From Paenibacillus eucommiae (lineage in GTDB: Bacteria; Bacillota; Bacilli; Paenibacillales; NBRC-103111), in contig NZ_JAGGLB010000011.1 in assembly GCF_017874215.1 (NCBI RefSeq), forward strand, positions 124,001 to 188,000: a DNA stretch of 64,000 nucleotides. Direction: 5' to 3'. Below are positions 1-8,985 of the stretch, in pieces. The notes below the pieces were generated by a model that was not told the origin of the DNA, made no database searches, and saw nothing but the letters and a program-made list of their open reading frames with translations. The position numbers and the translations under genes are program-made. The stretch's first letter is position 1; the number at the start of each line of letters is the position of its first letter.

Positions 1-945
1 CGTAGATATTTTAACAAATGAAGCGTCATATATACTATAGCTGGTAACCGCATACCGGCCAGTTTTAAATTCAGCTACACTATCTGTTCCCTCAACAACC
101 TTTTTCGGTATATAGCCCTTCTCATACCAATCCTTCTGGATTCTGGTTACATCCAGCCATGCCTTGCTATCGAGCAGACTTTTCCATTTACCATCTGTTG
201 TATCATATCCAATTGTTGGAGTTATCTTATCAAAGGTTTGCGGCATACCGAAAACACCCAAGTATGGAATGAGATCCGGTTCATTTTCTTTCAGCATTTT
301 CAGAACCGGTTCGAGATCCTTAAAGTTATGAATACTCGCATAATCAATGTTATATTTGTCTACGATATCATTGCGAAAAGCAAAATTTGGCGTCTCCACC
401 CATGCACTCGGGTTAGCAATCCCATACTTTTTACCATTGCTTGTAACAGCTTGCCAAGCCTTATCCGGATTTTTTTGGATAATATCCTTGCCATATTGGT
501 TGAGTAAATCATCCAGTTCCAAAGCAATACCACTGGATACGTTTTGGCTGAAGCCAATAGAGCCAAAATCGCTAAATATATCGAATTCTTCACCTGCCGC
601 AGACGACACCTTAATTTTTTGGGCATAAGTGGACCAGTCCACAAATTTAAAAACGAGATTCACATTGATTTTTTCTTTTAAAATCTCATTCAAATATTTC
701 ATCACCTTATCCTCATTCGGACGCGGGTCCAGTGGCGGCGGCATGTACCAAGTGAGTGTTACGAACTCCTTCGTGTCCATGCCTGCACTTGAACTATCCG
801 TACTATTCGGAGAGCTTGTAGAAGCATTCTCTGGAGAAGGAGCTGCCGAATCCGTTGGGTCTGTATTGGTTTTGCCGCTGCAACCTGCAACAACCGTTAA
901 TGTAAGAATAAGTATAAAAAGTGACTTGAAGTACGATTTGTTCAT
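1..945 (-). CDS. Sugar ABC transporter substrate-binding lipoprotein (C-terminus outside window)
   Basis: The N-terminal 315 or so residues of an extracellular solute-binding protein run off the left window edge. It starts with a basic stretch and a hydrophobic segment ending in the lipobox VVAGC, then a Ser/Thr/Pro-rich linker typical of Gram-positive membrane-tethered lipoproteins. The body contains LTWYMPPPLDPRPNEDKV and FDIFSDFGSIGF, in the style of the LipO/YtcQ family of carbohydrate-binding proteins. The ATG at 945 was chosen because the signal peptide begins there. It lies downstream of two CUT1 permeases on the same strand and is probably the last gene of that transporter. Ligand unknown; a complex saccharide is inferred from the family. 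Confidence 0.9.
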   Translation of the reverse strand, partial: MNKSYFKSLFILILTLTVVAGCSGKTNTDPTDSAAPSPENASTSSPNSTDSSSAGMDTKEFVTLTWYMPPPLDPRPNEDKVMKYLNEILKEKINVNLVFKFVDWSTYAQKIKVSSAAGEEFDIFSDFGSIGFSQNVSSGIALELDDLLNQYGKDIIQKNPDKAWQAVTSNGKKYGIANPSAWVETPNFAFRNDIVDKYNIDYASIHNFKDLEPVLKMLKENEPDLIPYLGVFGMPQTFDKITPTIGYDTTDGKWKSLLDSKAWLDVTRIQKDWYEKGYIPKKVVEGTDSVAEFKTGRYAVTSYSIYDASFVKIST

Positions 946-1094
946 TTTCCTTTTTGCCAAAGCAAAGACCCCCTAGATTGAATTTTTCATTTTGCCCTGT
1001 AATCATTGTAAGCTGAGCAAGATCTTTTGTCTGTAGAGCTATATGTGAACGGCATCTCCTCTTAATCGCGCTTAAGACAAGCTGCCGGGTTGAC

Positions 1095-1997
1095 CTACCC
1101 TTTGACGGAACCCACAGTCAGTCCTCTTGTGAAAAACCGCTGAAAAAATGGGAAAACCAGCAGCAAAGGACCTACGGCAAGTACACACATGGCCATCCGA
1201 AAAGTATTCTGAGGAAGCATTGAGCTCGATAAGCTCACATTGTTGGACAAGCTGAGAAATTGAATACTGTTGAGCATTCGATGAAGCATTGCCTGCAGCG
1301 TCAATAACTGGTTGCTATCCGTGTACAAAATACTTGCGAACCATTCGTTCCAGAAGCCTAGTGCCGAGAGCAGACCGATTGTTGCTATAGCAGGCGCTGA
1401 TAACGGAATGACAATCCTTGTAAAAATCCTGAATTCCCCGGCACCATCGATTTTGGCAGATTCAAAAATAGCATCAGGTATACTCTTCAAGAATCCTTTG
1501 ACCATTAAAATATAGAAAGCATTAACCAAAGCCGGTACAAATAAAGCGAAGATCGTATTGTGCATACCGAGCCACTTCGTCACCAGAATGTAAGTCGGCA
1601 CAAGTCCGCCTCTAAATAACATCGTAAAAAAAACATAGAAGGAAAGAAAATTGCCATAACGATAATCCTTGCGGCTTAACACATACCCCATTGTGATCAT
1701 CAGCCAAAGACCGAGTACGGTTCCCGCCAAAGTTGTTATAATAGTCACAGTATAAGAACGAATCAATTGTGTACTGTTCTGAGCTATCAGCTCATATGCG
1801 TTTAATGAAAACCCCCGGGGCCAAATCCAGTAACCTTCGCGGATCAGCGAAATTTCATCCGATATAGAGGCCATCAATATTATAATGAAAGGTACGACAA
1901 TGAGCGCACATAAAATAATAAATATAAGATGAACGAAAAAGTTATAGCTTCTATGTTCTTTCTTTAGTCTGCCTGTTTTTTCAACTGAAATGCCCAT
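1095..1997 (-). CDS. Carbohydrate ABC transporter permease, YtcP/LplC type
   Basis: Membrane subunit of a CUT1-family importer, about 300 residues with six predicted membrane helices. The EAA-loop, which docks the ATPase, is seen as FESAKIDGAGEFRIFTRIV followed by IPLSAP. The end ...FFTRGLTVGSVKG is characteristic of the YtcP/LplC subfamily. Several starts are possible (GTG 2009, ATG 2003, ATG 1997). The one at 1997 has AAAGGTG about 9 bases upstream and is preferred. It follows the partner permease by about 14 bases and precedes the binding protein, so the three form one importer. No ATPase gene is present; a shared MsmX-like ATPase is usual for this family. Confidence 0.92.
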   Translation of the reverse strand: MGISVEKTGRLKKEHRSYNFFVHLIFIILCALIVVPFIIILMASISDEISLIREGYWIWPRGFSLNAYELIAQNSTQLIRSYTVTIITTLAGTVLGLWLMITMGYVLSRKDYRYGNFLSFYVFFTMLFRGGLVPTYILVTKWLGMHNTIFALFVPALVNAFYILMVKGFLKSIPDAIFESAKIDGAGEFRIFTRIVIPLSAPAIATIGLLSALGFWNEWFASILYTDSNQLLTLQAMLHRMLNSIQFLSLSNNVSLSSSMLPQNTFRMAMCVLAVGPLLLVFPFFQRFFTRGLTVGSVKG

Positions 1998-2011
1998 CTG
2001 CATATCCACCT

Positions 2012-2932
2012 TTAAAATATTTTATCTTCTTTGCTGATTTTTCCAATTACATAATTGGACAAGATGACCAGCGTAAAGCCACAAATAGATTGTACCAAGC
2101 CTGCCGCGGAGGACATTCCGAAATCGCCAAGGACACGAAGTGCCCGATATACGTAGGTATCAATAACGTCCGTTGCTGGATATAACATGGCACTATCTTT
2201 GGGAACGCTATAGAACAAACCGATATCAGCATAGAAAATATTTCCGATGGACAGAATCACCATGATGATGATAATCGGGCGGATCATAGGGATAGAAATA
2301 TGAATAGCCTGTTGAAACCTGCTCGCTCCATCCAGCTTTGCGGCTTCATAATACTCGGAATCAATCCCCATCAATGCTGCAAAATACATCAATGCCCCAT
2401 AGCCAAGCAATTTCCATGCATTCACGGCAACTAAGATAAACAGCCAATACTTCGGCTCATTATAAAACATGATCTGCTCCCCACCGTAGGCCGCAATGAT
2501 CTTGTTGACAATTCCGAGTTCCGGATCAAGAAAACCATACACAGCGTAAGAAACCACGATCCACGAAATAAAATAGGGTAAAAAAAGCAAGGTCTGATAC
2601 GTTTTACTAGCCCTCTTTCCGAGTTCGAACAAGAGCAGTGCCACCGTAACTCCTACTATTACATTGATGATGATAAATAAGCCGTTCATGACTATAGTGT
2701 TGCGTACAATCCCTATTAAGTCTGAATTCAATAAATATTCAAAGTTTTTCAAGCCAATCCACGGACTGCCCCAGAATCCCTGACTGAAATTATAATCTTT
2801 AAACGGAACCATCAAACCATATAAAGGTACATAAGAAAAAACGAAAATGTAACAAATGGTTGGCAATGCGAGCAGGGTAAGCCCCCAGCTGCTTTTAAAA
2901 TATTTGAAGCGTCTGACTATTGTTTTGTTCAT
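2012..2932 (-). CDS. Carbohydrate ABC transporter permease, LplB/YteP type
   Basis: First membrane subunit of the importer, 306 residues. The N-terminus has the usual LplB-type motif (SYVPLYGLMVPFKDYNFSQG), and the EAA-loop reads YYEAAKLDGASRFQQAIHI then SIPMIRP. Six membrane helices are expected. It is the first gene of the transporter unit, preceded by about 850 bases of intergenic DNA full of repeats and then by an AraC regulator on the same strand. The regulator probably controls this transporter, but no operator is recognisable. The ATG at 2932 is preceded only by a weak GAGG about 11 bases away. Confidence 0.92.
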   Translation of the reverse strand: MNKTIVRRFKYFKSSWGLTLLALPTICYIFVFSYVPLYGLMVPFKDYNFSQGFWGSPWIGLKNFEYLLNSDLIGIVRNTIVMNGLFIIINVIVGVTVALLLFELGKRASKTYQTLLFLPYFISWIVVSYAVYGFLDPELGIVNKIIAAYGGEQIMFYNEPKYWLFILVAVNAWKLLGYGALMYFAALMGIDSEYYEAAKLDGASRFQQAIHISIPMIRPIIIIMVILSIGNIFYADIGLFYSVPKDSAMLYPATDVIDTYVYRALRVLGDFGMSSAAGLVQSICGFTLVILSNYVIGKISKEDKIF

Positions 2933-3159
2933 GCTCTTTACAGCCTCTATTCATTTCTAAATTTGTAGGAGCAACATTGTGCAATCATGCTATCGTGCTA
3001 TCGGGCAAGAATTTGCTGCTGTACAAAATTTATTATGCTGGGTATAACGAACAGATGGAACTGCAACTTCAGAACCGGAGCTGTATATTTGTACTGTTTT
3101 TTTTGCATTTCCCTGTAATAATTGCATATTTAAGTTGTTATTAGATTTGACGATAGGCG

Positions 3160-3283
3160 GAGGGAATGGCTGTGGGCTCCAGCCGCTGTTAAAGATTTGT
3201 TCCCTTGAATGGTATACATAAGGAGGTAGGAACAAATCTTTAAAGGCGGACGCTACCGCTCTCCCTCCCACAGCCATTCCCTC
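3160..3283. repeat. 124-bp palindromic intergenic element (copy 1)
   Basis: A long imperfect hairpin. The outer arms are GAGGGAATGGCTGTGGG at 3160-3176 and its exact complement at 3267-3283. A perfect 15-bp inner pair, TTAAAGATTTGTTCC (3189-3203) and GGAACAAATCTTTAA (3229-3243), encloses a 25-base loop. A second full copy lies at 54136-54258 and a half copy at 17694-17749. The outer arms change in step between copies, so the fold itself appears to be under selection or copied as a unit. Confidence 0.85.
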
Positions 3284-3381
3284 TTTCAGATGCAATCACA
3301 CGAACACAAGCTCAAACGGACAGCCAGCCAGGCGCAGGCGCGGGAGATGAAGAGCCCGCGCAGTTGAGGAGGAGCTGATGT

Positions 3382-3405
3382 TTTAACGATGAAAAACATC
3401 GTTAA
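3382..3405. repeat. Short palindrome A, unoccupied (TTTAACGATG-AAAA-CATCGTTAA)
   Basis: A 24-base perfect hairpin with an A-rich loop. The same palindrome occurs at about 12917-13073 and 54473-54672, where a 126-bp and a 169-bp element interrupt the loop, and uninterrupted with a T loop at 54421-54445. This copy is therefore the empty-site reference. The flanking bases (GTTAAGT-GAGCAC) are also shared with the occupied copy at 13067. Confidence 0.8.
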
Positions 3406-3523
3406 GTCGAGCACGCTCATTTCCACGGAGGGCGGGGCTGCCACTAACGCTCATCAAAGCTGCACTGTGTAATCGAGAATTTTTCACTCCAGGAATTATC
3501 CCAAAACTTATATTTTCTGGCCA

Positions 3524-3571
3524 CAAAAAAAGCCCGATTTTCCATGAAAGACATGAAAATTCGGGTTTTTT
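3524..3571 (-). terminator. Rho-independent terminator, bidirectional shape
   Basis: Stem AAGCCCGATTTTC paired with GAAAATTCGGGTT, flanked by an A-run on one side and a T-run on the other. It lies about 215 bases downstream of the AraC regulator that ends at 3786, whose transcript it would end. Confidence 0.75.
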
Positions 3572-3576
3572 GGATC

Positions 3577-3711
3577 TTACGGACATGAAGTACGTTATTC
3601 GCCTTGGCTAGTGGTAATTCAGCTTCTTTTTATCCAAATAGGGGATCTGATGTCCGTAAGCTTCCCTAAATAGGGTGAATTACGGCAAATAAGGTCTCTG
3701 GTGTCCGTAAC
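3577..3711. repeat. Cluster of degenerate TTACGGACAT / ATGTCCGTAA repeats
   Basis: Three related units occur in 135 bases: TTACGGACATGAAGTACG at 3577, ATCTGATGTCCGTAAG at 3645 and TCTGGTGTCCGTAACG at about 3696. The first is inverted relative to the other two. This resembles dispersed intergenic repeats and contains no gene. Confidence 0.6.
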
Positions 3712-3785
3712 GATGATCTGCGCCCACCGCCCCTTACTTGGAATGTTTAAGCTGTCTATTCCAGATGTTTGATGTGAATATATAG

Positions 3786-6122
3786 TCAATCTGTACCATC
3801 CCGAAATTTATTGGCATATTCCTTAGGTGTAATTCCATAACGACTTTTGAACAATTTATAAAAATAGGACTCGTTCTCATAGCCCACCCGAAAAATAATA
3901 TCGTACACATTCATATTGGAGTTTTCAAGTAGTGCCGCGGCTTCCTTCATGCGTACTTCGTTAATGCAATCGGCTATAGACATCCCCGTTCCATCCTTGA
4001 AGATTTTTGCAAGCCTTCGCGGGTGAATCTTTAGTTGCGTGGCGATGAAATCGGCACACAGCGTGTTTTCCGGATAAGTCAATTTAATCATATTATAAGC
4101 AGTTTCCAGCACAAAGCTTTGATTCGATGTTTCATCATTTTTACTGCCATTCACGATAGGGTTCAAAATGGATATTAGCTTTGCAAAGCACTCCTCTATC
4201 GTTTCATAGCTTCCAATAGACCTTAATAATTTCAGGATATCTTTGCCGGTTTCCTCATGATTTTGCTTGCCATTATGAATCAATGAGCTTCTTATCACAT
4301 TCAAAAGGTGCATGAAAGATAGCGTCATGTGCTCATAGCTTATCCCCTTAAGCTCGGCTTGGATCAGGCCTAAGGATTGTTTAATGCCGGATAGATTCCC
4401 TGTTTGAATATTATCCAGCAAAGCCGTTTCAAGCTTTTGAGAGTACGTAGTTTTGCTGGTTTCCTTGTTGGCCTTCAACCGCTTGGGTGTAATAAAGCTG
4501 CCATGTCCCAAAAAAAAGCGATAGGAAGCATCATGCAGCAAAGTCTTATAAGCTCCCGGCATATTCCCGACACCTTGAAAAATAGGACTCATCGAAACAG
4601 TAACAGACAGTTTGTAATATTCGAGCATGAAATGCTGTGCCTTTTGTACCTTATCCTCTAGTGCTTCTGGCCAGCCCGTTTCAAAGCTTCCGCATGGAAG
4701 CATCAATACGATGTCGTCATCGTGCATTTCAGCAACTTCCGCGTGGCTCACTTCTCCATAGGATTCAGTGAACACATTGAATAAGGCATACTTTAGTAAA
4801 TTCCGGTCATACTGGTTATAGCTTTGTTGAAAACGCTCATATTCGTCAATTTGGACGAGGCAAAGGCAATAGGCTCCATCAAAAATAAGCTTCAACTTAT
4901 ATTCTTCGCATGTTTTTTCAAACAGCTCTCTGGAAGACAACCCTTCTCCTAATAACATATTTTTTATAAAATATGTTTTCATCAAAGCATGATAGTTCTT
5001 TTTTTCTACATCATATTTCTTTAGCGTGTTTATGGACTCGTCATAGTTACTGCTGAGGAATAAAATTTCATCGTTCACCTGGCTTTGATTGGATTTGACC
5101 GTTACCTGCCGGACCAGCTTCTGGATTGGATTGTAAACGATGCCCGATACCAGGATAGAAAAAAACAACGCCACCAGCACGAAAATAACAAAAATAATCC
5201 ACAAGAAAATACTCAAAGTATGAAGAGATTGGTAGACCACTGCGCTCGGGCGTATTTTGAAAATCGTCAGCCCTTGTTCCTTTAAATTCTGATAGCTTAT
5301 CACATAATCCTGCATGTTCAACTTCTGCTCAAAGGAACCTTGATTGCTCTGATCTTTATTAGTTTCACGACCATAAGCAGCGAGCAGCGATTGACGCAAG
5401 CTCTCATCAGATTCGCTGTTATCCAGAAAGCCGCTAGTATCGCTATAGATGTAGACACTTTCACCGATTTTAGGATTAACCATATGGAGCAAATCGAGAT
5501 TGTCTCTGATCCAATTGGCATTTACGTTAATGACCACAGCGTAATCAATCTTTGCCGGTTCGCCAGAATCTTGATAGAGCAAGTACGTGATGATCTTTTC
5601 ATTTACGGTCTTATCTCCGAATGAATGATCGATTAAGCGAAAAATCGGCTTCATGCGCGGAATTTTCGGGTAGTCGGCAATCATTTGCTTGAAACCCGTA
5701 TCATCGTAGTACATCTGCTTACCAGCATAATAGTACTGGCTTTGGTATTCATTATAAAAACCGATGGAATGGATAAACGAATTTGAAGCAATAACGGAGC
5801 TTGTTACCCGGTTCAAGCGGTTGTAAATATCGTCGTAATCCAGATTGCCCGTAGCATTCAGCAACGCGGTTGTGTCTGGATTTACGAACAAATATTTAGC
5901 GGCATTTTTAATGGTTGAGTCCATTAATTCAAAATTAAACCGCACTTGATTTAATACTTGCATATTGCTTTGAGATTCTATTCGCGTAATGGTTTGTTTG
6001 CCATAGATATACAAAGCCATGGTTAAAGCGCCGATCAAAATAACGGTCAAAAAACTAATGGAGAACACAATACGAAGATAATATTTTTTCCGATAAAAAA
6101 AAGATGGTTTGAAGATCTTCAT
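3786..6122 (-). CDS. AraC-family transcriptional regulator with membrane sensor domain (YesS/YtdP-like)
   Basis: About 778 residues. An N-terminal membrane helix (IVFSISFLTVILIGALTMAL) is followed by about 280 residues of predicted extracellular sensor. A second helix (LSIFLWIIFVIFVLVALFFS) precedes a long cytoplasmic linker. The C-terminus holds the double helix-turn-helix of AraC proteins (CADFIATQLKIHPRRLAKIF ... YDIIFRVGYENESYFYKLF). The start at 6122 is chosen over the upstream in-frame ATG because AGGTG lies at the proper distance. Such one-component regulators sense a saccharide, or a loaded binding protein, outside the cell and activate adjacent transporters. The importer at 1-2932 is the likely target, by position. 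Confidence 0.88.
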   Translation of the reverse strand: MKIFKPSFFYRKKYYLRIVFSISFLTVILIGALTMALYIYGKQTITRIESQSNMQVLNQVRFNFELMDSTIKNAAKYLFVNPDTTALLNATGNLDYDDIYNRLNRVTSSVIASNSFIHSIGFYNEYQSQYYYAGKQMYYDDTGFKQMIADYPKIPRMKPIFRLIDHSFGDKTVNEKIITYLLYQDSGEPAKIDYAVVINVNANWIRDNLDLLHMVNPKIGESVYIYSDTSGFLDNSESDESLRQSLLAAYGRETNKDQSNQGSFEQKLNMQDYVISYQNLKEQGLTIFKIRPSAVVYQSLHTLSIFLWIIFVIFVLVALFFSILVSGIVYNPIQKLVRQVTVKSNQSQVNDEILFLSSNYDESINTLKKYDVEKKNYHALMKTYFIKNMLLGEGLSSRELFEKTCEEYKLKLIFDGAYCLCLVQIDEYERFQQSYNQYDRNLLKYALFNVFTESYGEVSHAEVAEMHDDDIVLMLPCGSFETGWPEALEDKVQKAQHFMLEYYKLSVTVSMSPIFQGVGNMPGAYKTLLHDASYRFFLGHGSFITPKRLKANKETSKTTYSQKLETALLDNIQTGNLSGIKQSLGLIQAELKGISYEHMTLSFMHLLNVIRSSLIHNGKQNHEETGKDILKLLRSIGSYETIEECFAKLISILNPIVNGSKNDETSNQSFVLETAYNMIKLTYPENTLCADFIATQLKIHPRRLAKIFKDGTGMSIADCINEVRMKEAAALLENSNMNVYDIIFRVGYENESYFYKLFKSRYGITPKEYANKFRDGTD

Positions 6123-6355
6123 AGCGCACCTCGATTTATAAAGAAAATATGCTATCAACTATACGCTATCCATCGGAAATATGTAAGAGAAACAATCCGT
6201 TTTGTGCAATAAGTACAGGATCCTGCACAATATGCAGTCTATATGTGCAGTCCTGATCGTTGGCAGCAGCATCATTAGCAGAAGAAAGCTGCTTACATCT
6301 ACCCGCAGATGCAGGCCACTCATTTATGGGTGGTCAGATTTTTCATATTCAGCAT

Positions 6356-7939
6356 TCAATTGTTCGCAAATCTGTCCATAAGCGTGTTCATAATCTGTTC
6401 TCTCCCCCGAGGCGTCCAGCTCATCACGAACCAGTTCGGAATCATTTGTACATGATCATGACGAACCGCGTGAATTTCATTCCAGACAGACGTCTCTATA
6501 AGCCGCTTAAATATGAATTCACTGCCTGCCAAAACATGGTGCTTCTGGATAAAAAGATGCTCCGTCTCCAGCGGAGGGAGTGATTCTGGCGGCATTTCCC
6601 ATCTCCATCTGTCCACAGGCACTTGTTGGCCCGACTTCAATGCAAGTTCTGAATAAATCAATTCATTCAGCGGATGATCGATAGTACCTTGAATTCCGAT
6701 TACCCGGTGGTTTACCTGCATAATTGTTACACGCTCATCTGCCAGTTTTTGACGCAGCATCTGTCCGACATCTGCAGTCCGCATCTCGAGGCGGGCAAGC
6801 GTCTGTGCAGCTTCACGTTCCCGATCAACAAGCTCTACGATCTTCAGAAAGTTCCGCTTCCAGTCCCAGACGGAGAAGTCGAGAAAAACAGGGGGTGCCA
6901 CCTGCTTCAATAACTCTCTGAAATCTAAATGATAATGATCGGCAATAATGATGTCGGGCGAGGTTTGCCGCAATTGATCCATCTGATTATTCAACTGTTC
7001 AGCATATGCCTGTGCTTCCATGCCCGGATAATGAAATAAATCCACCACGCACACGGGATCTACCCCTACTGACTGCAAATGATCATGAAATCCAAGTGAT
7101 GAGGCCACGGCCACTCTCAACGTTCCTCGCTTCATATATACAGTTGGCGATACTCCAACCATACGCTGGAACAACCGGCTGAAATAAAACTCACTGCGAA
7201 AACCTACGGATGCAGCCACTTCCTTGACCCGGCTGTTCTCCTGGCTGATGAGCCGCTTCGCTTTCTCCATCCGAAACGTGTTCATATACTCAACAGGTGG
7301 CAAGCCTGTAACTTTGCGGAATAACCGGGAATAGGGAATAGGTGACATACCTGCAATCCCGGCCAGCTTTTCTACGCTGATTTTCCCCGCGTAATGCTGT
7401 TCTATATAGGTTAAGCTCCGGTCGATACGATCGTCGCTCTCCTCCTGCATATCCGGCATATTTCGGAGAAGCGTGTTCATGAATGCTTCCAACTGCAGCC
7501 GCATGGATAAAGAATCCCCTTTGAACGGTCCTCTGCTGTTCTCATACATCTTTAATATATGCTGAAGTACCTGCTGCGGTTGAGAAACAGGGACATGTCC
7601 GGCTGGCAGCGATCCGGGCAATGACAAGGATTGTGCCGCTTCGAACAGTCCCCGGGATTTAGTCAGCAAAACCGGTTGAAAAAATACACCGTAATATTCA
7701 TAAGTCCTGGATTGATCAGGAATCTCCAGAATCATACCCGGAGCGAGCAAATACAACTCGAATGGGCGGATTCTGTGCAGCATTCCATCGATCAGCATAA
7801 CCCCTTCCCCCTCAACAATAAAACAAAGCAAATGCACAGGGACCCGGTAAGTTCTATCCCTCTGTCCGCATGAAAATTTACGCTTGCGCACGGAGGAGAA
7901 CAAATATAATGGTTGGCTCAATATGGAATGAGACGGCAT
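6356..7939 (-). CDS. Btr-like AraC regulator fused to a siderophore-binding-like domain
   Basis: About 527 residues. An N-terminal cupin-like sensory part comes first, then a central AraC HTH pair (ISVEKLAGIAGMSPIPYSRLF ... EVAASVGFRSEFYFSRLF). The C-terminal part of about 250 residues is related to periplasmic iron-siderophore binding proteins (DIIIADHYHLDFRELL). This order matches Bacillus Btr, the bacillibactin-responsive activator of feuABC. It ends an iron-uptake operon and probably activates it when the siderophore is bound. An upstream GTG at 7951 is an alternative start; the ATG at 7939 has AGGTG nine bases before it. Confidence 0.88.
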   Translation of the reverse strand: MPSHSILSQPLYLFSSVRKRKFSCGQRDRTYRVPVHLLCFIVEGEGVMLIDGMLHRIRPFELYLLAPGMILEIPDQSRTYEYYGVFFQPVLLTKSRGLFEAAQSLSLPGSLPAGHVPVSQPQQVLQHILKMYENSRGPFKGDSLSMRLQLEAFMNTLLRNMPDMQEESDDRIDRSLTYIEQHYAGKISVEKLAGIAGMSPIPYSRLFRKVTGLPPVEYMNTFRMEKAKRLISQENSRVKEVAASVGFRSEFYFSRLFQRMVGVSPTVYMKRGTLRVAVASSLGFHDHLQSVGVDPVCVVDLFHYPGMEAQAYAEQLNNQMDQLRQTSPDIIIADHYHLDFRELLKQVAPPVFLDFSVWDWKRNFLKIVELVDREREAAQTLARLEMRTADVGQMLRQKLADERVTIMQVNHRVIGIQGTIDHPLNELIYSELALKSGQQVPVDRWRWEMPPESLPPLETEHLFIQKHHVLAGSEFIFKRLIETSVWNEIHAVRHDHVQMIPNWFVMSWTPRGREQIMNTLMDRFANN

Positions 7940-7983
7940 TCGGGGTAACACCTGCCTTTCGTCGATCAGAGCAATATCTTACA

Positions 7984-8985
7984 TTATACAACTCTGCGAC
8001 GAATCAGCAAATAGATCATATACGGCGCGCCAATCAGTGCAGTAATCAAACCGACCGGAATTTCGAATGGCGAGAAAAGCATCCTTCCCAGCAAATCCGC
8101 CAGCATGACGATAAAGCCCCCCAGCAAGGCAGCAACCGGAATCCGCTTCCTGCTCTGGCTACCTACCAAGTGCATCGCCATATGCGGAGCCATCAGACCG
8201 ACGAATGCAATCGTTCCAGCCATGGATACGGCTGATCCAGCCAAGCCGACGCTGATGGCAATAAATACAAGACGCATCGTCTCCAGGCGAATCCCCAATC
8301 CCATCGCCGACTCATCCCCAAATTGAAACAGATCAAGCTGGCGGGCAAGCAGGTACAGAAGCGGAAACAAAACAACTATCCATGGCAGCAGAGGCCAAAA
8401 GTGATCCCATGTCCGCCCATATAAACTGCCCGCCATCCATACAAAAGCTTGTGAGACACGGAAAATATTGCCGATGGTCATTAAATAAGTAATCAGCGCA
8501 CCTGCCATCGCGGATATGCCTATGCCAATCAGAAGCATGCGAAGCATAGAGCTGCCTTTACGCCAAGACAATCCATAGATGAACGTTGCGACCAGTAATG
8601 CCCCTCCAAAGGCAACCAGCGGCAATCTGCTCATCGGCATTGACGGAACAAGCACGATAGCAGCGACTACAGCAGCGGCCGCTCCTGAATTGAGTCCGAT
8701 GACGCCCGGTGAAGCAAGGGGGTTACGGGTAATGACCTGCAGGATGGTCCCCGACATAGCCAGACCACACCCTGCCAGAAAACCGGTCAAAGCTCTTGGC
8801 AGACGCAGCTTATACACCGTAAACATATATTCATCACCGCCTATGCCCAGCACAGTCCCAATGGCAGCAAGCAGCGGAATCGTTCTCTCACCCATGACGA
8901 TGCTCAAAACCAGCACCAGCAAGTTCAGCAGTACCAGCAGCCCGATGATCCATATCCAATGTCTTTTCGATACCGAAGAAGCTAT
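7984..8985 (-). CDS. Iron-siderophore ABC transporter permease (FecCD family), second subunit
   Basis: About 333 residues with the hydrophobic pattern and motifs of the BtuC/FecCD family (GFLAGCGLAMSGTILQVITR, RNPLASPGVIGLNSGA, MGLGIRLETMRLVFIAISV, GLMAPHMAMHLVG). The coding frame overlaps the end of the upstream permease. No ATG, GTG or TTG sits at the expected start; an AAAGGGGGGAG ribosome site is followed in frame by ATA at 8985. The start is therefore uncertain, and may be non-standard or a mutated ATG. The ORF stays open far upstream (to 9267), but that part reads as antisense-like Cys/Arg-rich shadow sequence. Confidence 0.82.
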   Translation of the reverse strand: MASSVSKRHWIWIIGLLVLLNLLVLVLSIVMGERTIPLLAAIGTVLGIGGDEYMFTVYKLRLPRALTGFLAGCGLAMSGTILQVITRNPLASPGVIGLNSGAAAAVVAAIVLVPSMPMSRLPLVAFGGALLVATFIYGLSWRKGSSMLRMLLIGIGISAMAGALITYLMTIGNIFRVSQAFVWMAGSLYGRTWDHFWPLLPWIVVLFPLLYLLARQLDLFQFGDESAMGLGIRLETMRLVFIAISVGLAGSAVSMAGTIAFVGLMAPHMAMHLVGSQSRKRIPVAALLGGFIVMLADLLGRMLFSPFEIPVGLITALIGAPYMIYLLIRRRVV

